DNA of 64,000 nucleotides from Thioalkalicoccus limnaeus (GTDB lineage Bacteria > Pseudomonadota > Gammaproteobacteria > Chromatiales > Chromatiaceae), in contig NZ_JBDKXB010000005.1 of assembly GCF_041197575.1 (NCBI RefSeq), positions 1 through 64,000 on the forward strand. Reading direction: 5' to 3'. Both the position numbers and the translations under genes were made by a program. The notes beneath the pieces are model-generated. The model saw only the letters and a program-made list of their open reading frames with translations, searched no databases and was not told the origin of the DNA. Below, in pieces: positions 1-7,577 of this stretch; position 1 is the stretch's first letter; every line of letters starts with the position of its first letter.

Positions 1-143
1 CATACTGCGAATACTTTTGCAACTATTAATACTATGAAATCAGAGAGCTGATGGCGCGCAGGATTTGCAGAGACCTCGGAATAGCGGAACCATAGACGAT
101 GACGGGAGCCGTCGATTCGTGAACGCACGCGGGCGCCCTTGCG

Positions 144-692
144 CTACACGGCGCCGCGAGAACTGTCGGCGCAAGGGTCCGACACCGAGGCGGTCGTTGT
201 GCCGGTGGCGTCGAACCTTCCGGGCGCTTCCGCCAACAATGTTCCGATCTCAGCGCCGAGCAGCAGGTCGTCATGCACGCCGAAGACCTGCCGGCGCAGC
301 CGGCCTTGGGCGTCGATCAGAAGTGTCGTCGGCGTACCTTGCATCGCGTACGCACGCATCGTGCGGGGCATCGGGTCGCCATCTTGCCCCGGAGCGTCGA
401 CACCGACGGGGAACCGCACCCGGTACTCGTGCAGGAACGCCCGCAGCGACTCTAGTCCCATCGCCTCGTGGTGCTCGAATACCGTATGCAGTCCAACGAC
501 CGTCAAAGGTGCGCCCTTGAAGATCTCCGCAACACGCTGTGCCTGCGGAATGCCGTGCGCCACGCATCCGGGGCAGAGCATCTGGAAGGCGTGCAGAACC
601 ACGACCTGCCCCCGAAGGCGTTCCAGATCGAGGGGCTCTGGCGTGTTGAACCATGTCGTGGTCTGCCATTCATGGGCTGGTCTCGGCTTCAT
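144..692 (-). CDS. Thioredoxin-fold redoxin (peroxiredoxin/TlpA-like) with CPGC motif
   Basis: 182-residue protein with a thioredoxin-like fold. A CPGC redox motif (Cys40, Cys43) follows a beta strand (VVVLHAF), and a GTP-T segment with the expected cis-proline lies before the strand LLIDAQG. No signal peptide or membrane segment is visible, so it is probably cytoplasmic. The start at 692 was chosen because ATG overlaps the stop of the upstream protoglobin gene (TGATG), which implies translational coupling; the frame stays open upstream, but that part lies inside the protoglobin gene. A role as a thiol peroxidase or disulfide reductase partner of the globin is inferred from fold and linkage only. 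Substrate unknown. Confidence 0.8.
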   Translation of the reverse strand: MKPRPAHEWQTTTWFNTPEPLDLERLRGQVVVLHAFQMLCPGCVAHGIPQAQRVAEIFKGAPLTVVGLHTVFEHHEAMGLESLRAFLHEYRVRFPVGVDAPGQDGDPMPRTMRAYAMQGTPTTLLIDAQGRLRRQVFGVHDDLLLGAEIGTLLAEAPGRFDATGTTTASVSDPCADSSRGAV

Positions 693-1288
693 CAGAAGTC
701 CCCGTCCTTCACGTACGGGTGGGTCCAAAGGGTCATCTGTAAGAGGCACGACTTGACCCACGCCAGATACATCTTCTCGACATCCTCGGCCGGGTGGCCC
801 TTTTTCGCGAGGAACGGCTTGAGCGTGAAGGTGACCGGGACGACCAGCAAGAACAGGTCGCGGAACGGCACGATCTCCGTCGATGCGGCACCGTCGGTGC
901 GGTTCTTCTTCGCGCGGTGGTGGCGGAGGCCGATCTCGTGCTGGTAGTCAAGCCACTTCTGGTCGTACTCGGCGCGGGCCGTATCCAGGATCCACTGGCC
1001 GAAGCGTTCGCGGACAGCGCCGAGGTAGTCACCGAGCGGCTCGCCGTCGCGTTTGCCCGTAAACGACGCGAGCAGGTGCGGGTTCGAGCCGACGAACCCG
1101 TACCAGACATCGAGGATGGCCTCGACGTGATCCTTCACGACATCGTGGGAAAGTCGCAGGTACTCGACATCCTCGTCCCCGAACAGGACACTCTTCTTCA
1201 TCAGCTCGAAGTCGGCGAGTGTCACGGGGGACGGCGGAACGGCACTGGTTCCGTAGCTGTATCCGGGAATTGCGGTCGGTTCATTCAT
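692..1288 (-). CDS. Protoglobin (single-domain globin of the globin-coupled-sensor class)
   Basis: 198 residues, close to the length of the archaeal protoglobin of Methanosarcina acetivorans. Features seen: a pre-A/Z-helix N-terminus, a Trp62-Tyr63 pair matching the distal WY of that protein, and a central motif YQHEIGLRHH in which His117 is the likely proximal haem ligand. No signalling domain is attached, so it is a stand-alone haem protein for O2, CO, NO or a related ligand. The ATG at 1288 has AAGGAT upstream; an earlier in-frame ATG at 1333 lacks such a site. It is first gene of an operon with the CPGC redoxin and is divergent from an HxlR regulator. The ligand and reaction are not evident from sequence. 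Confidence 0.88.
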   Translation of the reverse strand: MNEPTAIPGYSYGTSAVPPSPVTLADFELMKKSVLFGDEDVEYLRLSHDVVKDHVEAILDVWYGFVGSNPHLLASFTGKRDGEPLGDYLGAVRERFGQWILDTARAEYDQKWLDYQHEIGLRHHRAKKNRTDGAASTEIVPFRDLFLLVVPVTFTLKPFLAKKGHPAEDVEKMYLAWVKSCLLQMTLWTHPYVKDGDF

Positions 1289-1389
1289 GGTTCGATCCTT
1301 CCATCTCGTCGGGTTCGAGGCGCCCGTTTGCACCTCGTTACCAGCAACTCTAAGGGCGATGGTGGGCTGTGTCAGGAAGGCACTTTTCG

Positions 1390-1402
1390 GTAAGGTAGTT
1401 AC
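1390..1402. promoter_or_regulatory. Palindrome GTAA-N5-TTAC, candidate operator between protoglobin and regulator genes
   Basis: A perfect palindrome, GTAAGGTAGTTAC, ends 3 bases before the ATG of the HxlR-type regulator, in the 117-base divergent intergenic region. A related GTTACC lies at about 1336-1341. HxlR proteins bind short inverted repeats as dimers, so this is a plausible autoregulatory operator. No binding data can be inferred. Confidence 0.35.
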
Positions 1403-1405
1403 GAT

Positions 1406-1789
1406 ATGGTTCAGAACGACCCCTCAGAGCATGCGGACTGGGAGTCGAGCGACGAAAGCCTGATCCCCGTAGCCGGGATGGTCGAGAGCATCATCGGCTG
1501 CAAATGGTCGGTTCGACTCCTTCAACTGTGCGCCGAAGATCACCACCGGCCCAGCGTGTTTCTTCGATCCTGCCCTGGCCTGTCCTCGAAGGTAATGAAC
1601 GAGCGGCTGCGCAAGATGACTCGCTTCGGAATCCTGAAGCGGACGGTCTTCGGTGAGAAGCCTCCTGTCGAGGTAGAGTATCGGCTGACTCCGCTCGGCC
1701 GGCGATTCATGCAGATCCTCGAGGAGGTACGCCGCCTTCAGGAGGCCATTGACCGTGGTGCGCTGTCAGAATCTGGCGACTCGGAATGA
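1406..1789 (+). CDS. HxlR-family winged-helix transcriptional regulator
   Basis: 127 residues with the MarR/HxlR winged-helix pattern: IIGCKWSVRLL (family signature G-x-KW near helix 1), LSSKVMNERLRKMTRFGIL as the recognition-helix segment, and EVEYRLTPLGRRF as the wing and start of the C-terminal helix. Cys32, Cys42 and Cys56 could be redox-active, as HxlR proteins often sense electrophiles or oxidants, but the usual N-terminal Cys of many members is absent. AAGG lies about 10 bases before the ATG. It is divergent from the protoglobin/redoxin operon, which it most likely controls together with itself (inference). Confidence 0.85.
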   Translation: MVQNDPSEHADWESSDESLIPVAGMVESIIGCKWSVRLLQLCAEDHHRPSVFLRSCPGLSSKVMNERLRKMTRFGILKRTVFGEKPPVEVEYRLTPLGRRFMQILEEVRRLQEAIDRGALSESGDSE

Positions 1790-2027
1790 GCGTAGAATCG
1801 TTCAACAAGGCCAATTGCCGACCCGAAGAGCGCGCGCCCGACTCGCAGGTCTGTTCAAACGCGGTGCAAGCGCGCTTTCACGGGGGTGCGGCGCGGCCGT
1901 GAGGAATGGCAGGCCCTTCTCGAGCCCGCCGAGCGCAGTCGCCTGAGTAGGCTGGCGTTCTGCGCGGCGGAGGAATTCACTACCGCGAGCTCTTACCTGG
2001 GGGGCAAGCGCCGGCGGCGTTTCTCGA

Positions 2028-3590
2028 TCAGTCTTGGCGGGTCTGCGATGCCTTGAAACGCGCCGGCAGCTTCATCAGGAGGCGGCCGGCGCCGATCATC
2101 TGGCGGCGCAGCAGGTCCCAGTTTTCGGCGCGGCGCCGGGCGTCGAGACAACGCAGCAGGCGCGTGCGAACGGCCTGGTCCTGCTGGTCGAGGATCGTGG
2201 CCCAGAGGCCGTCGTCGATGTTGTAGCGGCGCTCGTCGGTCAGGACCACGGGCACCACGCGCTCGAGCGGGATCGCAAGGTCGCTCGCGACGGCGGCGAC
2301 CGCGGACTGGATGTTCGCGCCCTTTTGGTCGGTCGGTTCGCGCAGGTCGTAAGGCGGCTGCCAGTCGCGCGCCGGGCGCAATTGGTCGACATGGCTCAAG
2401 GCGACCAGCAGCGGCGGTGGACGGTGCTCCGGCCGCGCGGCCTGGGCCGCGCGCAGCTTCTCGAGCAGCGCGCGTTCGGCTTGGCGGTCGGGCCGGTGGG
2501 CCGGACTGACCCAGAGGATCAGATCGGCCGCCAGGGCCGCGTCGATCAGCGTCGCTTCGTCGACGCGGTTGCCATCGAGCCCCGGGGTGTCGATGACCAG
2601 CGCTTCGGTCAGGCCCTCGCGGACCAGCGGGTACCCGTAAAACTCCCGCGTCGTGTCGGCGAGGGTGTCGGCCGCGGCCACGGGCCGGTCGAGCAGGGCG
2701 TTGATGAGGCTGGATTTGCCGGCATTGGCGCGGCCGAGCACCAGGATCCGCAAGGGTTCGCGCGGCGCGGGGGTGGCCGCCGCGCGGGCGAGGTCGGCGC
2801 GGGTTTCGGCGCTCGGGGCCGCGGTCGGGTCCTCGGTCGTGAGTGGCAGCCGGCCGCTGTAGAGGTCGATCGCGTAGAAGCCGATCTTGCGTACCAGCGC
2901 GCGCAGGAACCAGCCCTGCAGCTCGGCCTGGGCGACCCCCGTGCCCTGCTCGCGGAGGCTGCGCCAGGTCTCGCTGATCAGCGCATCGACCGGATTGACG
3001 ACCAGGCGACCGACGCGGTAGACACGGAAGGCCTGTTCCGCCGAGCCCTTCCAGCGCTGTATCCGGATCAGGTCGCCGAGGGTCAGCCGATGGCTGAACG
3101 GGATCTGCTCGGCGATGTCGCGGCGCAGGTCGCGGCAGGCCCGTTCGAGGATCAACAGCGTATGCGGGACCGTCAGTTCGAGCAGCGGCTGTTCGGCCTT
3201 CGGGTGGTAATGGCGCGCGACCCGTTCGAGCGTCAGGCGGCCGAGCTCGATCAGTCGCGGCCCCTCGGTGAGCGGCCAGTCTTGCCAGTCGAGGCCCTCG
3301 GCCAGCGCCTCGACGTCGCGCCAGACCACCTCGGCGCGCGGCGGCCAGTCGGGATCTGGCTCGGTGCTGGCCTCGGCCAGCAGCCGGCGATCACGCCGTT
3401 GCAGCCAATGTTGCAGCCCGTAGCCGGCCGCGCCGCACAGCAGTAATGCCGCGAGCCAGTAGTAAAGGCTGCCCGTCTGCCACAGCCACAGCATGCCGAG
3501 GCCGAACAGCGCGAGCGGCGGGGCGATCAGCAGGCCCAGCGCGAGCAGCCGCAGCGGGTCGATGTGTCGCAGCGCGTCCTTGGCCTTCAT
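2028..3590 (-). CDS. Membrane-anchored P-loop GTPase (Era/HSR1-like)
   Basis: 520 residues. Two hydrophobic segments near residues 13-37 and 41-60 anchor the N-terminus. After about 200 residues of helical domain comes a TRAFAC-type G domain: G1 GRANAGKS (286-293), G3 in VIDTPGLD, and G4-like SHVD in VALSHVDQ. It resembles stand-alone YfjP/HSR1-related GTPases. Its ATG overlaps the stop of the upstream GTPase gene by four bases (ATGA), so the two are co-translated. Function unknown; a membrane-associated role in envelope stress or morphology is only a guess from similar GTPase/DUF697 pairs. Confidence 0.8.
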   Translation of the reverse strand: MKAKDALRHIDPLRLLALGLLIAPPLALFGLGMLWLWQTGSLYYWLAALLLCGAAGYGLQHWLQRRDRRLLAEASTEPDPDWPPRAEVVWRDVEALAEGLDWQDWPLTEGPRLIELGRLTLERVARHYHPKAEQPLLELTVPHTLLILERACRDLRRDIAEQIPFSHRLTLGDLIRIQRWKGSAEQAFRVYRVGRLVVNPVDALISETWRSLREQGTGVAQAELQGWFLRALVRKIGFYAIDLYSGRLPLTTEDPTAAPSAETRADLARAAATPAPREPLRILVLGRANAGKSSLINALLDRPVAAADTLADTTREFYGYPLVREGLTEALVIDTPGLDGNRVDEATLIDAALAADLILWVSPAHRPDRQAERALLEKLRAAQAARPEHRPPPLLVALSHVDQLRPARDWQPPYDLREPTDQKGANIQSAVAAVASDLAIPLERVVPVVLTDERRYNIDDGLWATILDQQDQAVRTRLLRCLDARRRAENWDLLRRQMIGAGRLLMKLPARFKASQTRQD

Positions 3591-4816
3591 CGCTGGTTCG
3601 CCCGCGCGCGGTCCTGGATGACCCGGGCGCCACGCGCCAGCGCCTCGGCGTAGACCTGGCGCAGCCGCGTCGGGTCGACCTCGAGGCCGTCCTGGCGCCG
3701 GGCGAGGAAGTAGACCGCGGCCTTGCCCAGCGCATAAGTCGTGGCGCCGCCCGAGCCGGCCCCGACGACGGCCCCGACCGTTTGGCCCCAGACCGGGATC
3801 AGCTTGATCGCGCTGCGGCCGAACCAGTGCGCGAGCAGGCCCGTCGCGACGCCGGCGCCGAGCAGTCCGAGAAACTGCGCGGTCGTTCGGCGGTCCCAGG
3901 TCTGCCGGTACAGCGCCCCGAGCGCGTGGAGCAGCTTGGCCTGCACCGCGGCGACACCGACCAGGTCGACGATCGGCACCGCGCCGATGCCAGCCGCCGC
4001 CAAGGCGTGGCCGACGATCTGCAGATGAGCCGTGCGCGCATAGAGGTCGCGGACCCCGTCATCGCCGAGCAGTTGGGTCTTCAGGCCGAGCGGCGAGACC
4101 TGTTCGATCCCTTGCCAGAGGGCCTCCAGGCCGTAGTCGGCGGGTTCGTAGCCGTCGTCGGGTTGGGTCAGGTCGATCGCGACCCAGGATACCGGCGCCG
4201 AACCGGACAGTGCCGGCAGTGCACGGCGCTGCGCGATCAGCGCGCGGCGCAGGTCGGCCGGCACCCGGTCGGGCCAGGGCTCGGATGCGAACGGGTAGGG
4301 CACTGGATGGTCCGAGACCGGGGCGTAGAGTTCGTGCAGGCCCGTCTGCGCGATCAGCACCGGCCATTCCGGATGCCGCCGGCGCACCGCGCGCAGCACG
4401 TCGAACACCGCCTCCTGGCGCTGGTCGGCGACCTTCATCACCGCGAGCAGCAGATGGGCCTGGGCTTCGGCGAAGCGGATGTCTTCGTCCGGGTCGTAGG
4501 TGATCTCGCCAAGGCCGCGGGTGTCGAGAAAGCGCACCACCGGCATCTCGGCCGGAAAGTCATAGAGGCGGGCGTGGCGCGTGCAGGGTTGAAAGCCGCT
4601 GCCGATCTCGGCGCGGTCGCTGCCGGTCAGCGCGCGGATGATCGAGGTCTTGCCGGCCTGGGTCTTGCCGATCAGCCACAGGACCGGGATCGGCAACTTG
4701 GCCCGGGCGGCCGCGAGCGACGCGGCCAGATCGCGTTCGTCGACGCTCGGTTTCAGCAGAGCGGTGCGCAGTTGCCGCCATTGATCACGCCAGGCCTTAC
4801 GTTCCCCGAACCTCAC
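3587..4816 (-). CDS. P-loop GTPase with C-terminal DUF697-like membrane domain
   Basis: 409 residues. G1 is GKTQAGKT (residues 50-57) and G3 is FLDTRGLGE. The G4 position reads AQTGLHE and is degenerate compared with NKxD, so nucleotide specificity is uncertain. The C-terminal third alternates Gly/Ala-rich hydrophobic stretches (ALAAAGIGAVPIVDL, AGVATGLLAHWF), typical of DUF697 as in YcjF. It is first of a two-gene operon with the membrane GTPase downstream, joined by a 4-base overlap. The 254 bases upstream, shared with the divergent hydrolase gene, show no further gene. Confidence 0.8.
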   Translation of the reverse strand: MRFGERKAWRDQWRQLRTALLKPSVDERDLAASLAAARAKLPIPVLWLIGKTQAGKTSIIRALTGSDRAEIGSGFQPCTRHARLYDFPAEMPVVRFLDTRGLGEITYDPDEDIRFAEAQAHLLLAVMKVADQRQEAVFDVLRAVRRRHPEWPVLIAQTGLHELYAPVSDHPVPYPFASEPWPDRVPADLRRALIAQRRALPALSGSAPVSWVAIDLTQPDDGYEPADYGLEALWQGIEQVSPLGLKTQLLGDDGVRDLYARTAHLQIVGHALAAAGIGAVPIVDLVGVAAVQAKLLHALGALYRQTWDRRTTAQFLGLLGAGVATGLLAHWFGRSAIKLIPVWGQTVGAVVGAGSGGATTYALGKAAVYFLARRQDGLEVDPTRLRQVYAEALARGARVIQDRARANQR

Positions 4817-5070
4817 GTCTCGCTGCCCGCTATGCTTGCCCCCGGCTTGCCTGGCGCGAGGTTAGCAGCTTCGCGCGCTAGCCGTCGAGCCGGTCGGTCC
4901 CGATCCATGCCGGTGCGGTTGCCCGGGCTTCTGCCCCCGCGCGGCCTCGTGGACCACCCCGCATCCGTGCCTGTGTCGGCCGCGATCGGGCGGGGCGGCG
5001 CGGTACGGGGCCGTTCGCGGTTGCGATCCGCCGGCTTGGCCTCATCGCGCGACCGTGCTAGCGTTGCGAC

Positions 5071-6597
5071 ATGCGTCACCTGATCCTTGCCGTCATCGCC
5101 CTGATCCTGATCGCCGTCGGTCTGTGGCAGCTCGATCGGGACACGGTCGGCCTGACCGTGACGGCGGATCGGGTCGGTGCGATGCCGGTGACCCTGTATC
5201 AGCCGGCCGCGGCCGAGCCGGCACCGGTCGTGCTGATCGCGCATGGCTTCGCCGGCTCGCAGCAGCTGATGCAGTCCTTCGCGATCACGCTGGCGCGCAA
5301 CGGCTATCTGGCCGTGACGCTCGATCTGCCCGGCCACGGCCGTCATTCGGAGCCCTTGCAGGGCGGTATCGCCGACCCCGAGCGCCGCTCGGAGACCCTG
5401 CGCGAGGCGCTGGTCCCGGCCATCGCCTGGGCGCGCGCGTTGCCGGGCGGTGACGGGCGGGTCGCGCTGCTCGGTCATTCGATGGCGACCGACGTGCTGG
5501 TGCGCCTCGCGAAGGTCGATCCCGACATCGCCGCGACGGTCGCGGTCTCGCCATTCTCGGATCAGGTCACGGCCGAACGCCCGCGCAACCTGCTCGTGAT
5601 CTACGGCGCCACCGAGCCTAAGCATCTGCACGAGGTCGGCGAGCGGATCCTGGCGCGCACGACCGGTGGCCCGGTCGAGCTCGGCCGCCTCTATGGCGAG
5701 TTCGGTGACGGCACCGCGCGTCGCCTGGTCCATGCCGCCGGGGTCGAACACACCGGCGTGCTGTTCAGCGGCGAGAGCCTCGATGCGGCCCGCGATTGGC
5801 TCGACCGGGTCTTCGAGCGCGCCGGCCCCGGCGACATCACACCGCGCGCCTCCTGGTTGGGGCTGCTGTTCCTCGGGATCCTGCTGCTGGCGAGGCCCCT
5901 GTCCGAACTCCTGCCGCGCGTGGCCCCCGCCCCGCGCGGCGGCGCGCGTCCCTGGCGCCGCTTGTGGCCGGTGGTCGTGTTGCCGGCGGTCTTGACACCG
6001 CTGCTCTTGTGGCCGGTTCCAAGCGGTTATCTGCCGATCCTGCTCGGCGATTATCTGGCGCTGCATTTCGGCCTGTACGGGCTACTGACTGTGCTGCTGC
6101 TCTGGTGGACGCACCCGCGAACGCCGAGCGTCGAGCTCGACCGGGTCCCGGCGTCGACGAACTGGTGGCTGTTCGCGCTGGCGACCGTCGCGACCGCAGC
6201 CTATGTGACCTTCGCGATCGCGCTGCCGGCGGATGGTTTCCTGACCTCCTATCTGCCCGGCCCGGAGCGTGCCCCTTTGATCCTGGCCGTGTTTGTCGGC
6301 ACGCTGGCCTTCTTCGCCGCCGACGAGTGGGCCACGCGCGGCCCGCACGCGCCGCGTGGGGCCTACCTGGCGACCAAGGTCCTGTTCCTGACCTCGCTCG
6401 CGGCGGCCGTGCTGCTGAACGCGACCAAGCTGTTCTTCCTCGCGATCATCCTGCCGGCAATGCTGATCTTCTTCGTGATCTACGGGTTGTTCAGCCGCTG
6501 GGCCTACCGCCGGACGAACCATCCGCTGGTCGGCGGCCTGGCCAATGCGCTGGCTTTCGCGTGGGCCATCGCCGCGAGCTTCCCGCTCGTCGGCTGA
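5071..6597 (+). CDS. Alpha/beta hydrolase fused to a multi-spanning membrane domain
   Basis: 508 residues. One N-terminal hydrophobic helix (about 4-19) is followed by an alpha/beta-hydrolase domain with oxyanion motif HGF (58-60), nucleophile elbow GHSMA (Ser137) and a candidate catalytic His227. From about residue 252 to the end come several strongly hydrophobic segments (for example LGLLFLGILLLA, VVVLPAVLTPLLL, LYGLLTVLLLWW), probably six or more membrane spans. The catalytic domain is likely held on the periplasmic face behind the N-terminal helix. Substrate unknown; an esterase or lipase acting at the membrane is plausible. Confidence 0.75.
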   Translation: MRHLILAVIALILIAVGLWQLDRDTVGLTVTADRVGAMPVTLYQPAAAEPAPVVLIAHGFAGSQQLMQSFAITLARNGYLAVTLDLPGHGRHSEPLQGGIADPERRSETLREALVPAIAWARALPGGDGRVALLGHSMATDVLVRLAKVDPDIAATVAVSPFSDQVTAERPRNLLVIYGATEPKHLHEVGERILARTTGGPVELGRLYGEFGDGTARRLVHAAGVEHTGVLFSGESLDAARDWLDRVFERAGPGDITPRASWLGLLFLGILLLARPLSELLPRVAPAPRGGARPWRRLWPVVVLPAVLTPLLLWPVPSGYLPILLGDYLALHFGLYGLLTVLLLWWTHPRTPSVELDRVPASTNWWLFALATVATAAYVTFAIALPADGFLTSYLPGPERAPLILAVFVGTLAFFAADEWATRGPHAPRGAYLATKVLFLTSLAAAVLLNATKLFFLAIILPAMLIFFVIYGLFSRWAYRRTNHPLVGGLANALAFAWAIAASFPLVG

Positions 6598-6690
6598 TCG
6601 GGATCCTCGGGACGGATTCAAGAACAAGCGCTACAACTCGGCCTTCGTTGCCGTGTTACGCGGCGCTGACCCGATCTCCGAGCCGGCCGG

Positions 6691-7110
6691 TCACTCGAAC
6701 ACCGGCAACGCGGAATCGAGCCACCAGGCCTTCGTGGCCTCGTCGTACCGCCAGATCTGGTGGTCGGTCACCGTGCGCACCCGCTGCACGTCCTGGTGCA
6801 GATAGCTGATCAACACGCTCTGGTTGGCCGTGACCGCGTCGCTCATCGCCAAGGGTCGGGCGACCTCGTAGCCGACGACACGCACCCCATTGCCCCAGTT
6901 CGCATCGAAGCCCTGAGCGCGGCGCTCGGGATGCAGGTAGCCCTGTGCGGTCTCGAAATAGCCCCAGCGCAACGCGGTGGCGTAGGCCTGCGTCGAGGCC
7001 TCGATCGCCATCGCCTTCTTGTCCTGTTCGATCTTGGCGCAGCCGCTGAACAGGATAACGAGGGCCAGAAACAGGGTCGCGAGCGGCTTGACCATGGCTT
7101 GTCCAAACAT
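6691..7110 (-). CDS. Small lipoprotein of unknown function
   Basis: 139 residues with a lipoprotein signal: a hydrophobic stretch TLFLALVILFSGC with lipidated Cys24. The mature part, about 115 residues, contains conserved-looking aromatic positions (WGYFETAQGY, DHQIWRYD, WWLDS) and no recognised catalytic motif. It resembles short proteobacterial lipoproteins in which a periplasmic domain follows a KIEQDK linker. The ATG at 7110 has GGAAGAG four bases upstream; a second ATG at 7095 is possible. It is convergent with the hydrolase gene. Function unknown. Confidence 0.7.
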   Translation of the reverse strand: MFGQAMVKPLATLFLALVILFSGCAKIEQDKKAMAIEASTQAYATALRWGYFETAQGYLHPERRAQGFDANWGNGVRVVGYEVARPLAMSDAVTANQSVLISYLHQDVQRVRTVTDHQIWRYDEATKAWWLDSALPVFE

Positions 7111-7235
7111 GGCTCTTCCAAATGGAAACGGGGATCGGCCGATGATACAGGAGCGACGGTCCCGGCGAGACAGGCCGCGTGCCGCCGGGATGGGCGCTGG
7201 CGCGCGGTGCTGATACGAGTGTCGAAACATGGTGG

Positions 7236-7264
7236 TTGCGCCAAGGCCGATTCCTTGCTACTAT
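7236..7264 (+). promoter_or_regulatory. Candidate sigma-70 promoter of the initiator tRNA gene
   Basis: TTGCGC, 17 bases, then TACTAT, ending 12 bases before the mature 5' end of the tRNA. Spacing is ideal; the -10 matches 4 of 6 consensus bases. Confidence 0.45.
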
Positions 7265-7276
7265 TCCTTTCTCTGA

Positions 7277-7353
<77 letters not shown>

Positions 7354-7368
7354 ATTTCGAGTCACATC

Positions 7369-7405
7369 AAACCCGCGTCCGGCCCTGGCGCGGGTTTTTT
7401 GTTTT
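7369..7405 (+). terminator. Rho-independent terminator after tRNA-fMet
   Basis: Stem ACCCGCG (7371-7377) pairs with CGCGGGT (7389-7395) across an 11-base loop, extended by AA/TT and followed by a T run to 7400. Confidence 0.8.
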
Positions 7406-7577
7406 GGCCCTGGGGTACGGAATCGCCCCCTCGCCTCCGTTCCTCCTCTTCATGGGTCGCCTGATGGCGCATATGCTGTGAGGGTTCAAGGCCCCCGATG
7501 CCGTCGCGACCGTTATAATCGCCCCTCCCCGATCCGTCCGTGCGCCGGCACGCCGCGACCAGTCATCCCCGATCTGC

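Noticed and set aside
4813..6066. Gln/Arg-rich open frame on the minus strand opposite the alpha/beta hydrolase
   Set aside because: Compositional shadow; the hydrolase frame has motifs and hydrophobic segments, this one does not.
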